Shown here: positions 6,332 to 11,254 of the stretch, piece after piece | How positions within the stretch are numbered: the first letter of the stretch is position 1 | Layout: the number at the start of each line of letters is the position of its first letter | Assembly (NCBI RefSeq): GCF_019695415.1 | Contig: NZ_JAIFKJ010000553.1 | Coordinates: 1 to 11,254, forward strand | Source: Thiohalocapsa sp. | GTDB lineage: Bacteria; Pseudomonadota; Gammaproteobacteria; Chromatiales; Chromatiaceae | Length of the DNA: 11,254 bases | Reading direction: 5' to 3' | The notes under the pieces: generated by a model | Databases searched by the model: none | Told to the model about the DNA's origin: nothing | The model's input: the letters and a program-made list of their open reading frames with translations, nothing else | Program-made: the position numbers and the translations under genes

Positions 6332-6517
6332 ATGGTGAGAGGCGTCATCCCGTATGCCAATGTCGCCTTCGAGCGCTATCTGACTGCGCAGGGAGCCGGA
6401 CGCTCCCAGGATGCCGCCGACGCCCTGACAGCGCTGCCGTGCCTGCTCTCGCTGCTTGCGGCTGAGCAGCGGTCGGGTGCTGACAGGTCGGCGGATGAGC
6501 AGCAGCGCGCCGAATGA
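6332..6517 (+). CDS. Weak 61-codon ORF just upstream of the phosphoesterase
   Basis: ATG 6332 is preceded by CGAGGA at a 7-base distance and opens a 61-codon frame beginning MVRGVIPYANVAFERYLT, ending DEQQRAE. The stop TGA (6515-6517) is 5 bases before the ATG at 6522, in phase with the phosphoesterase, as in a coupled pair. No family is recognised. The same frame is open further upstream without looking like protein, so this may be chance. The middle of the peptide is helical in character, with no membrane segment or motif. Confidence 0.25.
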   Translation: MVRGVIPYANVAFERYLTAQGAGRSQDAADALTALPCLLSLLAAEQRSGADRSADEQQRAE

Positions 6518-6530
6518 CAGAATGACCCGC

Positions 6531-7352
6531 ATGCCGACGGTCTATCACATTTCCGATCTGCACTTCGGCCGCGAGCGGCCGCCGCTGGTTCGGGCGCTGA
6601 TCGAAGAGATCAACGCCTGCGCTCCGGAGCTGGTAGCGATCAGCGGCGATTTGACCCAATCGGCCCGGCGCCGGGAGTTCGCCGCCACCCGGGACTTCCT
6701 TGCGGAGCTGGCGCCCCCGGTGCTGGTGGTTCCGGGAAATCACGACGTGCCCGACTGGGACCTGATCCGTCGCCTGTTGCGTCCCTGGAAGCGCTACGGG
6801 CGCTACATCACCGAGGATCTGTATCCGAGCTATTCGAGCCGGACCCTCGCGGTCTTGGGACTCAATTCCGCGCGACGGTGGTCGCCGCATACCGACTGGT
6901 CCCGGGGCCGGCTCTCGGCGCATCAGATGGTCGAGGTCGAGCGCTTCTTCGCCGGCGCCGAGCCCTCAGCCACGCGGGTGGTGGTAGTGCATCACCCGTT
7001 CATCGTCCACGAGCTGGCACTCGGGCGCGGGGTTATCGGGCGCAAGGAGATGGCACTGGAGTGCTTCGGACACAGTCGAGTGGATCTGATGTTGTCCGGC
7101 CACCTGCATATCCACCACAGCGAGACCATGGCCGCCAGGTCGGGCGAGCGTACCCTAGTGGCGGCGCAGGCGGGTACGACACTTTCGGACCGCCTGAAGG
7201 CTGGCTACGCCAACAGCTTCAACGTGATCGAGCTGGATCAGGACCGCATTCGCATCCGCGTTCGCCGTTGGTCTGAGGCGGGCGGGTTCCAAGACTGCGA
7301 GCAGCTGGACTACCGGCGAGCCATTGCGGGTTGGGAGCCCGAGGTGGCTTGA
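6531..7352 (+). CDS. Calcineurin-like metallophosphoesterase (CpdA-like)
   Basis: The 273-residue protein carries the full set of dinuclear metallophosphoesterase motifs: D9-L-H11 (SDLHFG), G39-D40 (SGDLTQ), G69-N70-H71-D72, H154 (VVHHPF) and G190-H191-x-H193 (SGHLHIH). These bind two metal ions and hydrolyse a phosphodiester or phosphomonoester. The pattern is closest to the CpdA/class III cyclic-nucleotide phosphodiesterase type, so cAMP is a possible substrate, but metallophosphoesterase specificity cannot be read from motifs. There is no signal peptide, so it should be cytoplasmic. The family usually starts a few residues before the first strand, which favours ATG 6531 or 6522. The frame is open upstream to ATG 6456 but that extension is not protein-like and no strong ribosome binding site decides it. 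It stands alone on the plus strand; the signalling genes diverge from it. A possible remnant of an unrelated gene follows. Confidence 0.92.
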   Translation: MPTVYHISDLHFGRERPPLVRALIEEINACAPELVAISGDLTQSARRREFAATRDFLAELAPPVLVVPGNHDVPDWDLIRRLLRPWKRYGRYITEDLYPSYSSRTLAVLGLNSARRWSPHTDWSRGRLSAHQMVEVERFFAGAEPSATRVVVVHHPFIVHELALGRGVIGRKEMALECFGHSRVDLMLSGHLHIHHSETMAARSGERTLVAAQAGTTLSDRLKAGYANSFNVIELDQDRIRIRVRRWSEAGGFQDCEQLDYRRAIAGWEPEVA

Positions 7353-7561
7353 CCAGCGGCCATCGCGCGTCGGAGCGCACGGCTCCTGCGGGAAGGCCGC
7401 TTTGACGAGGTCGAGATCATCGATCTTGCCCGGGGACGCTATGGAATCTTTGTCCCCGCGATAGGCCCACCGAGCTCATCGAGTACCCACTCAAAGCCAA
7501 TGAGTCGGTAATCGAGCCGGACCGGGTTGCCGTTGACCGACGCCGACACCGTGACAAGGCT
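7353..7561. other. Ambiguous remnant region after the phosphoesterase
   Basis: No intact gene is seen. Three short stretches look partly coding and cannot all be real. One is plus strand at 7380-7466 (LLREGRFDEVEIIDLARGRY, in phase with the phosphoesterase beyond its stop). One is minus strand at about 7565-7439 (SASVNGNPVRLDYRLIGFEW, ending GPIAGTKIP and a TAG). The third is a plus-strand frame open from 7406 that becomes TPR-like at 7562. I read the region as decayed gene pieces. Confidence 0.35.
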
Positions 7562-7801
7562 GCCGGAGAATTCAATACGGCCCTGCAGCGCAATCCCGCC
7601 CACGCCCGTGCGCGCCTGTGGCTGGCGGCGACGCTTTCGAAGCTCGGCTGCCAAGACGACGCTGCCTGGCAGGTGCAGGAGCTGCTGACCCTGAACCCGG
7701 CGTTTTCGCGTTCGCGGCTGCTGCGCGCATTCCCGCTCAAGGACCCCGACCAGCGCGAGGCGTTGACCCGGGCGTTGGCTCAGCTCGGTCTGCCGCAGTA
7801 G
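7562..7801 (+). pseudogene. Remnant of a TPR-containing C-terminus, possibly of a class III cyclase-type protein
   Basis: A plus-strand frame, open from 7406 with no usable start codon, ends at TAG 7799-7801. From 7562 it reads as a tetratricopeptide repeat (EFNTALQRNPAHARARLWL, AATLSKLGCQDDAAWQV, QELLTLNPAFS) followed by a tail containing LLRAFPLKDPDQREALTRAL and ending QLGLPQ. A tail of the form NPxFS, FPxKDP, then LGLP is one I associate with C-termini of adenylate/guanylate cyclase-TPR proteins. The catalytic part is absent; the sequence just upstream shows no cyclase motif. I therefore call it a 5'-deleted remnant. TPR character is fairly clear; the cyclase origin is a recollection of family style, not a search result. 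Confidence 0.5.
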
Positions 7802-7835
7802 ATTGGCTACTGCTGAAAAAGTTGGGTTGCAATAG

Positions 7836-7857
7836 CAGGCCTTGAACGTCCGGCCTG
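7836..7857. repeat. Inverted repeat after the TPR remnant
   Basis: CAGGCC (7836-7841) and GGCCTG (7852-7857) are separated by 10 bases, 34 bases after the TPR-remnant stop. A second small palindrome, CGCAA-TTT-TTGCG, is at 7870-7882. Neither has a clear terminal T-run; both lie in the AT-richer leader before the reductase gene (about 7803-7922). Confidence 0.35.
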
Positions 7858-7979
7858 GCACAATGTTTGCGCAATTTTTGCGTTGTCTTTTGGTTTACTT
7901 GCTTCCCGCTCACGCTAGATCGATGACAACGAATACGAGTCAACTGGAGCCACAGCACGGGGAGGGCGGCGGACTTCGG

Positions 7980-8798
7980 ATGCTGTACCCGGAAGCAACG
8001 CCGGTGCCCTTGTCTGGGCTCTACCTGTGTGAGGATCTGCGATCACACGTACCCCCTTCAGGGGCCTTCGTCTACAGCAACTTCATCACCAGCCTGGACG
8101 GGCGCATCGCGGTTGCCCAGCCAGCGACGGGACGCCTCGGTGTTCCCGCCGAGACCGCCAATCCGAGAGATTGGCGTCTGCTTCTGGAGTTGGCGGCTCC
8201 GGCCGATGCGATCATTCTGAGTGGGCGCCATGTGCGCGAGCTCGGCGAGGAAACGGCCCAAGCCTGGCCGCCATTCAGCAAGGATGCGCCGGCGGATCTG
8301 CTGGCATTCCGTCTGCGGCAATCCCTGCCGCCGCAGCCGGCCTTGGTCATTGTCACCCGGTCGCTGGACTTGCCGGAGCAAGTGCTGGCGCGGCTCGCAC
8401 AGGCCCACCGGCTCATCATTGCCACGGTTGACGACGCAGACAAGGCCGCGCAGGAGGCGGCAGAGGAGGCGGGTGCCGAGGTGCTGCGTCTTGGCGAGCG
8501 CTCCGTCGACGGCAGTCGGCTGATTGCGGCATTGACCGAGCGAGCCCTGCCATTGATCTACTCGACGGCCGGTCCGGCGGTCCTGCATTTGTTGTTGCAG
8601 AGCCGTGTGCTGGAGCGGCTCTACATGACCACGGTGACCCGCATCCTGGGCGGCGTCGACTACGCGACCCTGGTGCTGGGAGACCGGCTCCGGCCACCCT
8701 ATGATTTCACGCTCAGCGCCCTATACCTCGATGTCCAGGGACCGGACGGCGTCGATCAGCTGATGCAGGTTTACGATCGCAGAGACGCCGGGGGCTAG
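7980..8798 (+). CDS. Stand-alone RibD C-terminal / dihydrofolate-reductase-fold reductase
   Basis: The 272-residue product matches the RibD C-terminal (pyrimidine reductase) family, NAD(P)H-dependent reductases with a dihydrofolate-reductase fold. Visible family features are VYSNFITSLDGRIA near residues 31-44, NPRDWRLLLELAAPADAIILSGR, the dinucleotide-binding region around LALVIVTRSLDLP to GERSVDGSRL, and STAGPAVLHLLL leading to LERLYMTTVTRILGG. The N-terminal deaminase domain of full RibD is absent, and no riboflavin genes are nearby, so it need not act in riboflavin synthesis; the substrate is unknown. The frame is open further upstream with starts at 7923 and 7842. I prefer 7980 because MLYPEATPVPLSGLYL is how family members usually begin, and a GGGGAGGG lies 13 bases before it, a longer spacing than ideal. 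It ends 2 bases from the convergent ATPase gene. Confidence 0.88.
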   Translation: MLYPEATPVPLSGLYLCEDLRSHVPPSGAFVYSNFITSLDGRIAVAQPATGRLGVPAETANPRDWRLLLELAAPADAIILSGRHVRELGEETAQAWPPFSKDAPADLLAFRLRQSLPPQPALVIVTRSLDLPEQVLARLAQAHRLIIATVDDADKAAQEAAEEAGAEVLRLGERSVDGSRLIAALTERALPLIYSTAGPAVLHLLLQSRVLERLYMTTVTRILGGVDYATLVLGDRLRPPYDFTLSALYLDVQGPDGVDQLMQVYDRRDAGG

Positions 8799-8800
8799 CC

Positions 8801-11254
8801 TTATCGCGCGGCCATTCGCCGGCGCAGGGCGAGTAGCATCTTCGTCACCTGAACCACGAGCAGCGGCAGCGCGGAGAAGGCCACGACCAGGCCCCAGCCG
8901 GCCAGCGGCAGTGGCTGGATGGACAGCACCTCGGCGGCCAGCGGCACCCAGACGGCCAGCGCCAACAGCAAGACGCCGAAGGCGATGGACACCCAGACCA
9001 TGGGATTGCGGGTGATCTCGTTGACGAAGATCGGCGAGTCGCTGCTCCGCATATTCAGCACGTGCAACAGTCGCCCGAGGCCGAAGGTCAGGAAGCCGAT
9101 GGTCACGGCCTGACCCGCATCGAGATCCAGCCAGAGCAAGGCCAGCGCGAAGGCCACGAGCACCGTGGCCGCGATGAGCGCGCCATAGCCGATGATGGCG
9201 ATCCAGTGGGAGCGCTTTAGGATGGGCTCGTCCTTCGCGCGCGGTGGCTCGTCCATGACGCCCGGCCGGCTCGGGCTCAGGCCCAGCGCCAGCGCGGGCA
9301 TCACGTCCGAGACGAAGTTGATGTAGAGGATCTGTAACGGCAGCAGCGGCAGCGGCGCGCCGACGACGGCCGCTGCGGACACGGCCATGATCTCCGCGAG
9401 GTTGCCGGAGAGCAGATAGACGATAAAGCGGCGGATGTTGCGGAAGATGGTCCGACCGTGCTCGATGGCGTGGACCAGGGTCTCGAAGGCATCGTCCTTG
9501 AGCACGATGTCTGCCGCCTGGCGGGCCACCTCCGTGCCGCGCTGGCCCATGGCGATGCCGATGTCGGCCTGCTTCAGTGCCGGGGCGTCATTGACGCCGT
9601 CGCCGGTCATGCCGACCACCCAGCCGGCGTTCTGGTAGAGGTCGATGAGGCGCAGCTTCTGCTCGGGGCTGATGCGGGCGAACACATCGCTGGCCAGCAA
9701 CCGCTCGCGCTCGTCTTCGTCCAAGGCCTGCAAATTCTTGATCGTCGACGCGTCGACGGCCTCCGCATCGGGCGTACTGAGGCCGACCTCGGCGGCGATG
9801 GCCTGGGCGGTGGCGGCATGATCGCCGGTGCCCATGACCACGCGGATGCCGGCGTCCTGGCACGCGGCGATGGTGGTGTCGATGCCTGGACGCGGCGGGT
9901 CGTAGAGTCCGGTGAGCGCCAATAGGGTCAGGTCCGCATAGGGCTCGGCGTCGGCGCTGTCGGCCTGCTTTTCGGCGATGGCGAGCACGCGCAGGCCATC
10001 GGCTGCCAGCTGCTCGCTCCGCGTCTGCCAGTCCTCGCGGTCGGCGTCGGAAAGCTCGATGTCGCCCTCATCGGTCCGTACCCGGGTGCAGCGGCCGAGC
10101 ACGGCCTCCGGCGCCCCCTTGACGGCGTAGCGCCAGCCGCCGTCGTCGGCATGCACCGTCGCCATCATTTTCAGATCGGGATCGAAGCTCACCTCCCGTT
10201 CCTCGGGCAGCCGCTCCAGCAGCTCGTCCCGGTGCAGCCCGGCGGCCGCGGCACTCTCCAGCAATGCGACCTCGGTGGGGTCGCCGACGCCGCCCGCCTC
10301 GTGCAGGCTCGCGTTGTTGCAGAGCGCGCCGATGGTGAGCGCATCCGCCAGGCCCGGTATCTCGTCCAGCGCCACCTCGGTGTCGTCGTCGCGCAGGAAG
10401 CGGGCGCCGTCCGGGTCCTGGTCCAGCGTCAGCGTGCCGGCGGCCAGGCCGAGCCGGGCCAGCGTCATGTGATTTTCTGTGAGCGTGCCGGTCTTGTCGG
10501 TGAAGATCAGGCTTGCGGTGCCCAAGGTCTCCACCGCGGAGAGGCGTTTCACGACGGCATTGCGCTTGGCCATCTTGCGCATGCCGCGGGCGAGCGCCAG
10601 CGTCGCCACCACCGGCAGGCCCTCCGGCACCGCGGCGATCGCGAGCGCGATGGCCGTCTCCAGCATCACCACCAGCGCCTTGCCGGCGACGAGCCCGGCG
10701 GCGGCCACCACCGCAGCGATGGCGATGGTGAGCCAGATGAGACGCCGGCCCAGTTGCTCTAAGCGCTGCTCCAGCGGCGTCTCGGAGGACTCTGCCTCTT
10801 CTACCAGGCTGGAGATGTGGCCGAGCTGGGTGTCCATGCCGGTGGCGACGACGATACCTAAGCCCGAGCCGTCGGTGACCGCGGTGCCCTTGAAGGCCAT
10901 GTTCTCGCGCTCGGCCAGCGGCGGGTCGTCGAGGTCCAGAGTGCCGGTGCGCTTGGTGACGGGCACGGATTCGCCCGTGAGGGCGGCCTCGTCGCATTGC
11001 AGGCGGTTGGCCTCCAGCAGGCGCAGGTCCGCGCTGACCACGTCGCCGGCCTCCAGCAGCACGATATCGCCGGGCACGAGCTCGTCGGCAGACAGCGTCC
11101 GCTCCTTGCCGCCGCGGCGCACCCGTGCCCTGGTTTTGCCCATGCGCTGCAGGGCCTCCATGGCGCGGGTCGCGCGCAGCGCCATCGCGAAGCCGATCGC
11201 GGGGTTCACCGCAATGGCCGCACCGGAAGCGCTGGCCCTTATACAACTCTCCGA
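8801..11254 (-). CDS. Type II cation-transporting P-type ATPase (PacL/SERCA-like), N-terminus beyond the window
   Basis: This is an ATP-driven inner-membrane cation pump. Counting from GTG 11209, it has the actuator TGES (78-81), PEGLP in M4 (195-199), the phosphorylation site DKTGT (238-242), nucleotide-binding KGAPE (364-368), TGDH (461-464) and the hinge TGDGVND (535-541). Six membrane segments follow in the usual C-terminal block. Ion-site residues are type II-like: E196 in M4, N603 and E606 in M5 (SGNLAE), N631, S634 and D635 in M6 (NFVSD). This suggests Ca2+ or another divalent cation, but Na+ or Mn2+ cannot be excluded. The GTG is probably not the true start: the frame continues without a stop for 15 more codons to the window edge, and VNPAIGF fits M2, so the N-terminal domain and M1 must lie outside. 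It converges with the reductase gene, leaving 2 bases between stops. Confidence 0.93.
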   Translation of the reverse strand, partial: SESCIRASASGAAIAVNPAIGFAMALRATRAMEALQRMGKTRARVRRGGKERTLSADELVPGDIVLLEAGDVVSADLRLLEANRLQCDEAALTGESVPVTKRTGTLDLDDPPLAERENMAFKGTAVTDGSGLGIVVATGMDTQLGHISSLVEEAESSETPLEQRLEQLGRRLIWLTIAIAAVVAAAGLVAGKALVVMLETAIALAIAAVPEGLPVVATLALARGMRKMAKRNAVVKRLSAVETLGTASLIFTDKTGTLTENHMTLARLGLAAGTLTLDQDPDGARFLRDDDTEVALDEIPGLADALTIGALCNNASLHEAGGVGDPTEVALLESAAAAGLHRDELLERLPEEREVSFDPDLKMMATVHADDGGWRYAVKGAPEAVLGRCTRVRTDEGDIELSDADREDWQTRSEQLAADGLRVLAIAEKQADSADAEPYADLTLLALTGLYDPPRPGIDTTIAACQDAGIRVVMGTGDHAATAQAIAAEVGLSTPDAEAVDASTIKNLQALDEDERERLLASDVFARISPEQKLRLIDLYQNAGWVVGMTGDGVNDAPALKQADIGIAMGQRGTEVARQAADIVLKDDAFETLVHAIEHGRTIFRNIRRFIVYLLSGNLAEIMAVSAAAVVGAPLPLLPLQILYINFVSDVMPALALGLSPSRPGVMDEPPRAKDEPILKRSHWIAIIGYGALIAATVLVAFALALLWLDLDAGQAVTIGFLTFGLGRLLHVLNMRSSDSPIFVNEITRNPMVWVSIAFGVLLLALAVWVPLAAEVLSIQPLPLAGWGLVVAFSALPLLVVQVTKMLLALRRRMAAR

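Noticed and set aside
7439..7861. Minus-strand frame of 140 codons as a complete gene
   Set aside because: Its first two thirds are antisense to the TPR-like remnant and look random; only the last 40 or so residues look protein-like, so at most it is a fragment.
10068..11246. Minus-strand open frame of 392 codons in another phase over the ATPase gene
   Set aside because: Its translation is Arg/Gly/His-rich without motifs, while the ATPase frame carries every P-type signature.

Overview
The window is GC-rich (I estimate well over 60% G+C from reading, not from a count), with compact genes, short gaps and strong GAGGAG-type ribosome binding sites. The protein families point to a proteobacterium, most likely a gammaproteobacterium. 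No rRNA, tRNA, CRISPR array or intact mobile element is visible.

The left half reads on the minus strand. Transcribed from right to left it holds: a 5'-broken 81-codon reading frame of unknown family (5977-5732); a SpoIIAA-like (STAS-fold) protein (5726-5358); a single-domain CheY-like response regulator (5306-4950); a histidine kinase with an N-terminal pseudo-receiver (4889-3738); then, after a 309-base gap, a 1,096-residue multi-pass membrane protein with a large extracytoplasmic region (3428-138). The STAS, regulator and kinase genes are 51 and 60 bases apart and look like one operon. The kinase has no obvious sensor or membrane segment, the regulator has no output domain, and the STAS protein may be an input or output partner. 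The large membrane protein is the least understood gene here and may or may not belong to the same system.

The middle (5741-6530 and 7353-7979) is gene-poor and scarred. It has the frameshifted fragment, a (TGG)n tract encoding a micro-ORF with seven Trp codons, a weak 61-codon ORF, and a TPR-like C-terminal tail that looks like the remnant of a larger lost gene (7562-7801). Between these lies an intact CpdA-like metallophosphoesterase on the plus strand (6531-7352).

The right part holds a stand-alone RibD C-terminal / dihydrofolate-reductase-fold reductase on the plus strand (7980-8798). It converges, with only 2 bases between stop codons, on a type II (PacL/SERCA-like) cation-transporting P-type ATPase on the minus strand. 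The ATPase reading frame stays open through the right edge, so its N-terminus lies outside the window.

I found no complete new system with a demonstrable function. The best candidates for something undescribed are the large membrane protein and the output-less STAS/regulator/pseudo-receiver-kinase cassette beside it.
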